DNA of 32,671 bases from an uncultured bacterium (GCA_913009335.1 CAJVXN010000024.1:1-32671); one strand, 5' to 3'. Positions 19,163 to 26,805 are shown, counted from the first letter of the stretch. The notes: generated by a model from the letters alone, not told the origin. A program made the numbers and translations.

Positions 19163-19449
19163 TGAATTTGGCGCCGTCTAATTAAAGCCGCTAAACCATA
19201 TCCCATACCAAAAACCAATAAGGTTCCGGCTACGCCAGCAAATGAGGTGGCTAACTTTTCACTTTTAAAGTGAGGCCAGGCATAGTCAGGAATTGGCGAG
19301 GAAAAAGATGGCTCAACTTCTTTTTCAGAAAAACCCTTATCATCGGCTACTCTCTCTAAACCATCCGGTAACTGTGAAGCAAACGGTGAAAGGACCAAAG
19401 CCAGAAAAATAGCCGCCATTAAACCAAAAAGAATCTCTTTCTTATCCAT
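19159..19449 (-). CDS. PDGLE-domain protein (NikN/CbiN-equivalent)
   Basis: ASQLPDGLERVADDKGF between two TM helices, located between cbiM and cbiQ. Confidence 0.88.
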   Translation of the reverse strand: MDKKEILFGLMAAIFLALVLSPFASQLPDGLERVADDKGFSEKEVEPSFSSPIPDYAWPHFKSEKLATSFAGVAGTLLVFGMGYGLAALIRRRQIQ

Positions 19450-19451
19450 AA

Positions 19452-20087
19452 TTATTCCCCCTTTCTATATATCAAATCCGGCCTTACCTTTAAAACAAAG
19501 CCGATAACTAAACAGGTAATTATTGCCTCACCTATCCCAATAAGGGCATGTACTCCTGCCATTGCAGGAAGCGCAACCCTAAATGGCGAAGTACCAGATA
19601 TAGACAACTCAACAGCCACTGCACTTGAAGCAACAACTACGGAAAGCCAGGCACTTATACCTGTCCCAATAATAATCCCTTTGTTATCACCAATAATTTT
19701 TCTGATAATGTTGTAAATAAGATATCCTCCTATAGCACCCAAAAAAGACATATTGAAGATGTTTGCTCCTAGGGCAGTTAATCCGCCATCCTGAAAAATA
19801 AGGCATTGAGCAGTTAAGACTACAGCAATTACAATTGCCCCTGCATATGGTCCAAGTAAAACTGCTGCTAAGACTCCACCTAGCAGGTGTCCTGAAGTTC
19901 CTCCCATTACAGGGAAGTTAAGCATTTGAGCTGCAAAGATAAACGCAGCCATTACTCCCATAAGAGGCACCATTCTATCTTTTAAAACTAAAGATGTCTT
20001 TTTTAAACAATAACCAATCCCCCCTACTGAAATTAGCCAGGCAGGCGCCCAAGTATTTACCGCCAAAAATCCGTCTGGTATATGCAT
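19452..20087 (-). CDS. cbiM: Energy-coupling factor S component CbiM/NikM
   Basis: MHIPDGFL N-terminus, FPVMGGTSGHLLGGVLAAVLLGPYAGAIVIAVVLTAQCLIFQDGGLTALGANIFNM. Confidence 0.95.
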   Translation of the reverse strand: MHIPDGFLAVNTWAPAWLISVGGIGYCLKKTSLVLKDRMVPLMGVMAAFIFAAQMLNFPVMGGTSGHLLGGVLAAVLLGPYAGAIVIAVVLTAQCLIFQDGGLTALGANIFNMSFLGAIGGYLIYNIIRKIIGDNKGIIIGTGISAWLSVVVASSAVAVELSISGTSPFRVALPAMAGVHALIGIGEAIITCLVIGFVLKVRPDLIYRKGE

Positions 20088-20104
20088 AATCTTCTCTCCT
20101 TTCT

Positions 20105-21418
20105 TTAAAAATCAATTTGTGTCCTTAATCCCCCAAAAACAATAGTCTTATTTCCATTCGTTGCATCACCCCCATAGGGAGCCCATATTACTTGAACGTC
20201 TGGACTTAGAGTAAGGTGGTCATTAATTTTAAAGTTATAATAAGTCTCCAAATGCCCTTCTGATTTTGCCTCGAAACTGTTTATTTTTTTATAATCATCT
20301 GAAGGCATTACCTGACCAAAAGCAACAGCAAACACATCCTCATCTCTGCCCCATAAACTACCTGCAAGCTGAATGCCTGCGCTCCAGGATTGCTCAAGAG
20401 AAAAATCAGAACCATTCGCATAAACTTCCGGATTTTGCCAACCATAACGTGCAAAAGCACCTATATAATCGGTTAATTCCTGGTCAAAGCTTAAACCAAA
20501 ACCATAGCCTTTTTCTTTGGTTTTAGCGGCATCATCCCATTTAATATGGTCTTTATCATTCAGCCAACCATAAAATCTATAATTACCCGGCCTATCAAAA
20601 AGATTCGGTTTAAAGTTAAGCTGACCAGAAAAAAAGATATTATCAAAGGCATCTTCCCAATCAGCATTTGCATCCATCATCACAACTCCTACATCCATCA
20701 AATCTGTCGGCTGTAATAAGAGACGCACACCTACAGCATTATCATCAGGAAATTCCAATATAGGAGAATTACGAAAAATCCGCCCCAAAAATTGCGTAGA
20801 TTCATTATTAGCATATTCATTGTTATCAATATAAGAAGCAGCATCAATCTTACCAAACGTTGATATCAAGGCGAGTATTGTAAAATAGTGCTCATACCAT
20901 GCCTCTGTAAGAGAGACGCTATTATCAGAATCATCCGCGTCTCTATTTACGTTTGAAAATACTTTAAGTTCGTCTTCGACTCCTGCTCCGTCGCCTGTTT
21001 CAAGATGAAGAAAAGCTTTTGCCTTATCGTCAAATTCTTTCTCAAATTCCACATCAATGGAGTATGAACCATCTGCTGCATCTTCATTGTTTTTAGAAAG
21101 ACTATCGCCATTGGCATTATGTGTTCCCTGAAATACAAATGTCGTTCCAAGCCCCATACGTGAACCTTCCAATAATTGGTAGCCGGGAATCCTGTGCAAT
21201 AAGTGAGAATCTATATGTTTACCCAGATCCTCTATAGTCATATCTTCAAGATGTACACTTTTAGATGCAGATGCCTGCTGGGCTAATTTTGTTTCTAGTT
21301 TTATAATCCTAGCTTTTAAATCTGCCATTTCATCCTGAATACTTTGTCCAAAAACAACATCACAGGGAAGAAGCAATACACCGGCCAAAATCAACCCCTG
21401 AAACACTTTTTTAAACAT
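20105..21418 (-). CDS. Outer-membrane porin, OprB/carbohydrate-porin-like
   Basis: Signal peptide, coiled-coil DLKARIIKLETKLAQQ, ...LTEAWYEHYF..GKIDAASYIDNNEYANNESTQFLGRIFRNSP.., C-terminal beta barrel ending LRTQIDF. Confidence 0.82.
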   Translation of the reverse strand: MFKKVFQGLILAGVLLLPCDVVFGQSIQDEMADLKARIIKLETKLAQQASASKSVHLEDMTIEDLGKHIDSHLLHRIPGYQLLEGSRMGLGTTFVFQGTHNANGDSLSKNNEDAADGSYSIDVEFEKEFDDKAKAFLHLETGDGAGVEDELKVFSNVNRDADDSDNSVSLTEAWYEHYFTILALISTFGKIDAASYIDNNEYANNESTQFLGRIFRNSPILEFPDDNAVGVRLLLQPTDLMDVGVVMMDANADWEDAFDNIFFSGQLNFKPNLFDRPGNYRFYGWLNDKDHIKWDDAAKTKEKGYGFGLSFDQELTDYIGAFARYGWQNPEVYANGSDFSLEQSWSAGIQLAGSLWGRDEDVFAVAFGQVMPSDDYKKINSFEAKSEGHLETYYNFKINDHLTLSPDVQVIWAPYGGDATNGNKTIVFGGLRTQIDF

Positions 21419-21513
21419 GATCGCAATTCTCCTTGTTTGTGTGCTTCCTCTGGTTGTCCAGTCGGTATCGCAAAAATAGTATATTTTTAGCTTTGTTGGT
21501 ACAGTGGCTCCCC

Positions 21514-21660
21514 TTAAATAAAACGTTTTTTTTCTTTTTTTTCGATTTGGAAAATTTTTGAGTTGTGTATAGTAATCACTACCTCCCCATAGTTTATTTC
21601 TTGAATAACTTTTATAATCTCTTTCAATACTTTATTATCAATATCTTTTTTCTGATCCAT
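21514..21660 (-). CDS. YezD-family (DUF2292) small protein
   Basis: 48 aa, below the ORF-track cutoff: MDQKKDIDNKVLKEIIKVIQEINYGEVVITIHNSKIFQIEKKEKKRFI; fits L.EIL..L..I.YGSV.I.IHDG.VVQIE..EK pattern. Confidence 0.82.
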   Translation of the reverse strand: MDQKKDIDNKVLKEIIKVIQEINYGEVVITIHNSKIFQIEKKEKKRFI

Positions 21661-21670
21661 GCCTTTTATA

Positions 21671-21718
21671 TTGCTACTTTTAAAATAATCGTGCTACGAA
21701 TAGGTAAAAAAATACTAC
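21671..21718 (-). promoter_or_regulatory. Putative NikR half-site array upstream of yezD-porin-cbi operon
   Basis: Minus strand GTAGTAT-N14-GTAGCAC-N13-GTAGCAA between nikR copy 2 and yezD. Confidence 0.5.
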
Positions 21719-21719
21719 G

Positions 21720-22136
21720 TTATTCAATTTCTTTACCAGTGCTTGACATACTTAATGTGCCGTGTTTTACGCCTTTGACGGATTTTAAAGTATCGGTTAA
21801 TTTCTGCGCCTCTTTAGGATTACCTTTTACTGCGATTATCTCTAAACAGTTATTATGATCCAAATGAATATGTTGAGTTGATATTATCATCTTTTGAAAA
21901 TCATGCTGGATATCGGTAAGCTTATTGATTAATTTTCGCCGGTGATGGTCATAAATAAGAATAATTGCACCGGCAATCTCTTTATCATCCTCCCACTGCT
22001 TCTTCACTAATTCCTGGCGGATTAAATCACGAAACGCCTCTGAGCGATTAGGATAATTCTTTACGCGAATAAGGCGATCGAATTTATCAAGCAGATCTTT
22101 GTCTAATGAAACTCCAAATCTAAATAACTTTGACAT
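21720..22136 (-). CDS. nikR: Nickel-responsive regulator NikR (copy 2)
   Basis: Near-identical to the 5526..5942 product, including TQHIHLDHNNCLEIIAVKG. Confidence 0.95.
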   Translation of the reverse strand: MSKLFRFGVSLDKDLLDKFDRLIRVKNYPNRSEAFRDLIRQELVKKQWEDDKEIAGAIILIYDHHRRKLINKLTDIQHDFQKMIISTQHIHLDHNNCLEIIAVKGNPKEAQKLTDTLKSVKGVKHGTLSMSSTGKEIE

Positions 22137-22149
22137 ATTGCACCTTTTC

Positions 22150-22195
22150 GTATTACGTTTTCATAAATCGTAGCACATAATAATTACCATGTCAA
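22150..22195 (-). promoter_or_regulatory. nikR copy 2 promoter with NikR operator
   Basis: Minus strand TTGACA (22195-22190)-17-TACGAT (22172-22167); operator GTGCTAC-N13-GTAATAC (22176-22150). Confidence 0.75.
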
Positions 22196-22343
22196 ATATT
22201 TTCAAAAGTTTTTATGTGTTGAGTAAAGCCGGCTCAGAGCACAAGCAGGCATTAAAAGAAGAATTTTTATATATCGTAAAACCTGTATACAAGGCCAACC
22301 AAAAGTGCGGATGTAGACTTTTTACTTGTTGTCCTCATATTAA

Positions 22344-22691
22344 CTATCTTTTATCACTATTGCCATGTCTATATTTAACAACTTTTATTCTCTCCAGCGT
22401 TACTAATCCCTCTACAACTATCTCATCAAGGAATGGTAATAATTTATTTAGATTCTCTTGCGTATCAACTAATTCTATCACAATGGGCAGATCTTCTGAG
22501 AGTCTCAAAATTTTAGAAGAATGCATCCGGCTGTCTGCGCCAAATCCCATCATGCCGCGAATAACCGTCGCTCCGGCAAGCCCTAGCTCTTTAGCCTTTA
22601 GAACAATTTGTTCATATAGAGGTTTTCCGTGATATTTATCGCCTTCTCCAATGAATATCCTTAAAAGCATACCCTCTTCCGATAACTTCAT
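22344..22691 (-). CDS. DUF190 family protein
   Basis: LLRIFIGEGDKYHGKPLYEQIVLKAKELGLAGATVIRGMMGFGADSRMHSSKILRLSEDLPIVIELVDTQENL. Confidence 0.93.
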   Translation of the reverse strand: MKLSEEGMLLRIFIGEGDKYHGKPLYEQIVLKAKELGLAGATVIRGMMGFGADSRMHSSKILRLSEDLPIVIELVDTQENLNKLLPFLDEIVVEGLVTLERIKVVKYRHGNSDKR

Positions 22692-22700
22692 CTTCTCCCC

Positions 22701-23087
22701 CTATTTTAAAATTTCTAAAATTAGCCGTGAGGCAAAAAAACCAATAAAAACTAATCCTACTCCTAGAACTACACTTATTGCGATATTACAAAAAACAAAC
22801 CAATATTCCCCATCCCTTAATAAATGAAAATTTTCCAATGAAAATGTTGAGAAAGTCGTAAAAGAACCCAAAAGTCCTATAAACACGAATAATCTTATGT
22901 TCTGGGAAACAGCTACTGTTTCAATTACACCCCACACAAACCCGATTAATAACGAACCAATGAGATTAACGCATAATGTTCCCCAGGGGAAACCACCGCT
23001 AAAAAATCTATAAGTCAATCCCGATACCCAATATCGCAAAAGCGCTCCTAAAGCTCCACCGATTGCAATATTTAATAATTTTAGCAT
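22701..23087 (-). CDS. crcB: Fluoride exporter CrcB/Fluc
   Basis: GGALGALLRYWVSG, FPWGTLCVNLIGSLLIGF, GLLGSFTTFSTFSLE. Confidence 0.95.
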   Translation of the reverse strand: MLKLLNIAIGGALGALLRYWVSGLTYRFFSGGFPWGTLCVNLIGSLLIGFVWGVIETVAVSQNIRLFVFIGLLGSFTTFSTFSLENFHLLRDGEYWFVFCNIAISVVLGVGLVFIGFFASRLILEILK

Positions 23088-23105
23088 AAGAATCGTACCC
23101 TTTGA

Positions 23106-23444
23106 TCATCCAAAAGTAAAGATATGAAAGATTTCATTCATATTGGACAAATTATATAATTGATTATTTTTAATCTTAGTGCCATCTACCGCTTGACCAC
23201 CTATGTCTTTAGTTATCAGAAAAGTATCCATCTTTAGCACCGAAGCATAAACTGCTGCGGTCAAGCCCGCAGGCCCTGCCCCGATAATAACCAGATCGTA
23301 AATATACTTTCGTGAAAAATCTTTAGGGGAATTCTTAAATTTTTCAAGGCAGCCCTTTGAGCAAAATAAAAATTCCCTACCTTCAAACTCAAAAGCAATC
23401 TTTTTGTTCGTAATTTCCATCCCGCAGATCGGATCTTTATTCAT
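23106..23444 (-). pseudogene. Truncated copy of the YHS-flavoprotein (YHS + first part of FAD domain)
   Basis: Residues 3-93 match the 16267..17340 product with about 2 differences, then diverge after [12 protein letters not shown] into an unrelated 19-residue tail and stop. Confidence 0.85.
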
Positions 23445-23539
23445 CTCTTTTCTTTCATCTCTAGCAAGTTATAAAATTCTATTCTTGGCTTTTTCCGTGC
23501 TTATGCACCTAGCGTTATATTAAACCTACCGCAAAAATA

Positions 23540-23558
23540 ATGCAAATACTATTTGTAA
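23540..23558. promoter_or_regulatory. Candidate palindromic operator upstream of truncated YHS-flavoprotein copy
   Basis: ATGCAAATA-C-TATTTGTAA; core CAAATA-C-TATTTG is a perfect 6-1-6 palindrome. Confidence 0.45.
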
Positions 23559-23832
23559 ACGGGGAGGCAGATTCGCAACGCAGGCAACTTATACGCCAAA
23601 TGCGGCTAAGCCCGAGCAGCGAAACCGTACGCTCGGTTTTTTATATCACCGGTGGAAAATTTTTAAAATGTGTTTTTGGTCTTCTTAGGATCAACAATCC
23701 CATAAAAGGCACTGCGTACCTGAACATAGCCGAAGGATGCAGCCTGGCGAGAGTGAAGCCTGCCCTATAGGTACCGTGATTGCCGCGGGCAAACGTAAAA
23801 ATCAATCCGAGTCAAAACAATCCAATAAGGTC

Positions 23833-24186
23833 TTAAAAAACTAAAACATTCTTGCTTACTTTTATCGACTTAGATAAATCCACAAAGGTACATACAGTAA
23901 CACCATCTACTATCTCATCTTTCTTTATCCCTCCTGCTTCCACACATGTACCACATGCATTTACCTTAACGCCTAATTCCATTAATTCCGTTAACTTATT
24001 GGCTAGATTTAGTTCACTTAATCCTTCAGGTGGTTTTTGTCCTTTTTTCGCGGCATATACCGCGGCATCAAACAAAAACACCTCAACTTCCATATCAACG
24101 CCTACACACCCCACAGCTACCCTTAAACCATTCCACGACCTCATAGTACCAGGACCCTCATTGAGAATTATAGTAACCTTCTCCAT
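23833..24186 (-). CDS. DsrE-family protein
   Basis: MEKVTIILNEGPGTMRSWNGLRVAVG...VEVFLFDAAVYAAKKGQ...LMELGVKVNACGTCVEAGGI; conserved-type Cys pair CGTC. Confidence 0.88.
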   Translation of the reverse strand: MEKVTIILNEGPGTMRSWNGLRVAVGCVGVDMEVEVFLFDAAVYAAKKGQKPPEGLSELNLANKLTELMELGVKVNACGTCVEAGGIKKDEIVDGVTVCTFVDLSKSIKVSKNVLVF

Positions 24187-24233
24187 GCTACACCTCCTTT
24201 ATCTTTACGTTCTTTCGCAAAAAACTTGATCTT

Positions 24234-24650
24234 TCATCTATATCGTTCCGCTTCTTTGTTAAACACGCCTGCAAGAAATTCTATGCCCTCATCTAATCCC
24301 TTTCGGCAATCTTGGGCAGTTTCACCTGTAGCCTGAATCTTAATCTCCCAATCCCAGGCAAGGTTATTATCCTGGTTAAGGCTGTATTTTCTCTCAATAA
24401 TAAACGCGAACTCTCGCTCTACTGTTATTTTCTTTCTTTGCCGTAAAATCTCCTGAGCAAGAGATAACCAAGCTATAAGATTCTGAGGCTCATCTTTGAT
24501 TTCAAAAATTATGTTAGCGACTGCATAGCCATATTTTTGAACAGCTGATTCCTCTGGATGCCCTTGGCAGCAGCTAAATGTCTCGATATAGGATACTCGA
24601 TTCATAGCCTCAACTAAAGGATTCATCACATTATCAATACCTTTTTCCAT
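24234..24650 (-). CDS. Uncharacterised protein with SCCQGHPE motif
   Basis: 138 aa intact ORF; IETFSCCQGHPEESAVQKYGYAVANIIFEI; RBS-like GGAGGAAATAT upstream. Confidence 0.7.
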   Translation of the reverse strand: MEKGIDNVMNPLVEAMNRVSYIETFSCCQGHPEESAVQKYGYAVANIIFEIKDEPQNLIAWLSLAQEILRQRKKITVEREFAFIIERKYSLNQDNNLAWDWEIKIQATGETAQDCRKGLDEGIEFLAGVFNKEAERYR

Positions 24651-24677
24651 ATATTTCCTCCGGATTATCGCTCGCTT

Positions 24678-24842
24678 CGCTCACTCTCCATACCCCGCCT
24701 TTGGCGGGGTCAGGACATCCCGCTTTTGGCGGGACTGTCACCCCGCAGAGCAACTAAAGTGAGCGATTCATTAAGGGGAAAAACTTTCCCCTTAAACTCC
24801 CCTTTGGGTCCTTTCGCCTATTTTCATTCATTTTGCGAAAGA
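24678..24842. repeat. Nested palindrome/hairpin cluster between tusA-like gene and SCCQGHPE gene
   Basis: TCGCTCACT...AGTGAGCGA enclosing CCCCGCC-TTT-GGCGGGG (24693-24709) and TCCCGC-TTTTG-GCGGGA (24718-24734); then AAGGGGAAA-AAC-TTTCCCCTT and GGGTcCTTTCGC...GCGAAAGaACCC. Confidence 0.8.
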
Positions 24843-24845
24843 ACC

Positions 24846-25091
24846 CTACTTTTCTTTTTTTACTACTATCTGCCAGTCAAGCTCATTTATTTTATCCACG
24901 CCTATAATCTCCTGCCCTTCTTCTTTAAAATACTTCGGGATATTTTCTGATGCCGGAGCATGGTCAACGATAATTTTTAGTATCTGTCCTACTTGCATCT
25001 TTGATAAAGTCTTTTTTGAACTAACCCAAGGAAACGGGCAAACTTTTCCTTTTAAATCAATTATTTTATTTGCTTCAATTTCTTTATTCAT
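24846..25091 (-). CDS. TusA/SirA-family sulfur carrier protein
   Basis: IIDLKGKVCPFPWVSSKKTLSKMQVGQILKIIVDHAPASENIPKYFKEEGQEI; start reassigned to MNKEIEANK after GGAGAGGC (ORF track 25106). Confidence 0.9.
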   Translation of the reverse strand: MNKEIEANKIIDLKGKVCPFPWVSSKKTLSKMQVGQILKIIVDHAPASENIPKYFKEEGQEIIGVDKINELDWQIVVKKEK

Positions 25092-25193
25092 GCCTCTCCT
25101 TTTCATAGATCATACATTATTTTACTTTCTTGGCTACTTCAGGAATTTCTCCGTTCACCGTTTACATCTAAACCTGCGCTCTTATAATAAATG

Positions 25194-25463
25194 CTATAAA
25201 AAAACTTTAAGTATATCTCTTATTAATCGAGGTTTTTTTAAAAAATAACATTTCATTTTACCTTTTTGCTTATACGCAACGATGTTATTTAATTTAAGCA
25301 GAGATAGATGCTGAGATATATTTGACTGCCTCGCCTTTATTAAATCTCTTATATCGCTAACGCATTTTTTGCCATTTAGCAACTCCTTGACTATCATCAG
25401 CCGTGTTGGATGCGAAAGAACCTTAAAAAAAGCGGAAATGTTTTTATAATTTCTCATACCCAT
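25194..25463 (-). CDS. ArsR-family transcriptional regulator
   Basis: FFKVLSHPTRLMIVKELLNGKKCVSDIRDLIKARQSNISQHLSLLKLNNIVAYKQKGKMKCYFL; start reassigned to MGMRNYK after AAGGAGG (ORF track 25529 runs through the promoter). Confidence 0.9.
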   Translation of the reverse strand: MGMRNYKNISAFFKVLSHPTRLMIVKELLNGKKCVSDIRDLIKARQSNISQHLSLLKLNNIVAYKQKGKMKCYFLKKPRLIRDILKVFL

Positions 25464-25481
25464 TAGAACCTCCTTTTTCAT

Positions 25482-25529
25482 ATTCGTATATTCGAATGTA
25501 TTTATATCATATATATAGAAATTTGTCAA
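25482..25529 (-). promoter_or_regulatory. arsR promoter and operator
   Basis: Minus strand TTGACA (25529-25524)-17-TATAAA (25506-25501), followed by ATTCGAATATACGAAT (25497-25482), then RBS. Confidence 0.75.
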
Positions 25530-25835
25530 TACTGATTTCTAAAAATACTACATTATCTCAGATTGTCTCTATGATTTAATGGAGGAAAAGCGGATTCGGC
25601 ACCCAAGGGTAGGCTTCGCACAGCGCAGTCAGCGCAAGACGCCAAAGGCAAACAATGCCTCTATTCACTCAATCTTTCCGCCAGGGGCGGATTAGCCTAC
25701 TGCTAAAAAAAACGAGACTAACATAGTGTAGAGTGAAAAAATAAGGTCATCCGAAAGTACGGATATAGGCTCTTTGGCCGTCTTTTTTATAACTCATTTT
25801 TTTGAACTGATTGGCATTTTTGTTGTTCCACAAAC

Positions 25836-26768
25836 TTACTTCGGAATCTTAACATATATATTTGTGCCCTTATCTACTTCCGAAATAGCCCAAATCTTTC
25901 CACCGTGAGCCTCAGTAATAATCCTGCAATTATATAATCCAATTCCGGATCCCTTTGTTTTACCAAATGTTTTACCGATTTTAAATATATTCCTCAAGGC
26001 TTTCCGGGGTATTCCCGGGCCGTTGTCACTTACACAAATAATAACAGAATGGCTATCTTGCGTTATAGATATTTTGATTCTACCATTTTCAATCGTTGTC
26101 AATGCCTCATCGGCATTTTTTATCAAATTCCATAACACCCTTTCAAAGTAGACTACATCAATAAAAACGTCTTCGCTAATTTCAGATCTAATTTCTACCT
26201 TGCATCCTAGCGTTAATCCAGAAACAATATTTTCAATGAAATTTCTAAGATTAATGCCCTGCTTATCCAATGGAAAATTTGTCCCTTGCCGCGCACTAAC
26301 GCTTATGTCGGCAGCTAATTTTAGCACTTTTTCGCTTTGCCTCCTTATCCCATCACAACATTCATCCTGCTCAGATGACTTAGCATTTTCACATAAGTAA
26401 TCTGCGAACTGAGATATTGCTATAATATTATTCTTTAAATCATGTATAAAGCCAGAGGTATTTTCGCCGATAAATGAAAAAATTTTGAGTTGTTCATTTA
26501 TTTTTTTGTAGCTTAATATCACCTTGGCGATTAAATAAGCTACTCCTCCGGAAAAAATAACATAAAGTATTGCCGGTGGCAAATACTCTATACTAAATGC
26601 CATTTTGAATTCTGCCAAAGCTCTATCCCAATGGATATGCAGATACTTGCCTTCTCCACCGATGTGAACTTGATGAACTAGTATCCCGAAAGGATGCAAG
26701 AACACATAGCCAAATAAAGCCCCGATAAATATACTAATAGTTAAAAAATGTTTTTTAATAAAATTCAT
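25836..26768 (-). CDS. Membrane sensor histidine kinase with His-rich extracytoplasmic loop (copy 2)
   Basis: Paralogue of 12843..13775: HPFGILVHQVHIGGEGKYLHIHW; SGFIHDLKNNIIAIS; NLIKNADEALT, DNGPGIP, GSGIGLYNCRIITEAHGGKIW. Confidence 0.87.
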   Translation of the reverse strand: MNFIKKHFLTISIFIGALFGYVFLHPFGILVHQVHIGGEGKYLHIHWDRALAEFKMAFSIEYLPPAILYVIFSGGVAYLIAKVILSYKKINEQLKIFSFIGENTSGFIHDLKNNIIAISQFADYLCENAKSSEQDECCDGIRRQSEKVLKLAADISVSARQGTNFPLDKQGINLRNFIENIVSGLTLGCKVEIRSEISEDVFIDVVYFERVLWNLIKNADEALTTIENGRIKISITQDSHSVIICVSDNGPGIPRKALRNIFKIGKTFGKTKGSGIGLYNCRIITEAHGGKIWAISEVDKGTNIYVKIPK

Positions 26769-26805
26769 TCGCTATGCCTCCATTGCAAAAAAATATTTAA
26801 TCTAA

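Noticed and set aside
21418-21513. Cobalamin riboswitch upstream of porin/cbiM
   Set aside because: GCCACTG is present but the rest of the core (GGGAA..GGTG, AGTCAGGAGACCTGCC B12 box) is absent and the leader is too short; kept only as an unidentified structured leader.
22189-22632. 147-aa plus-strand ORF
   Set aside because: Overlaps the well-supported DUF190 gene and nikR2 promoter on the other strand; no recognisable protein features.
23088-23560. Fluoride riboswitch upstream of crcB
   Set aside because: No GGNGATGG...CTGATG pattern found on the minus strand; the upstream space is occupied by the truncated YHS-flavoprotein copy.
24726-24950. 74-aa plus-strand ORF
   Set aside because: Formed by the hairpin cluster plus antisense of the TusA gene.
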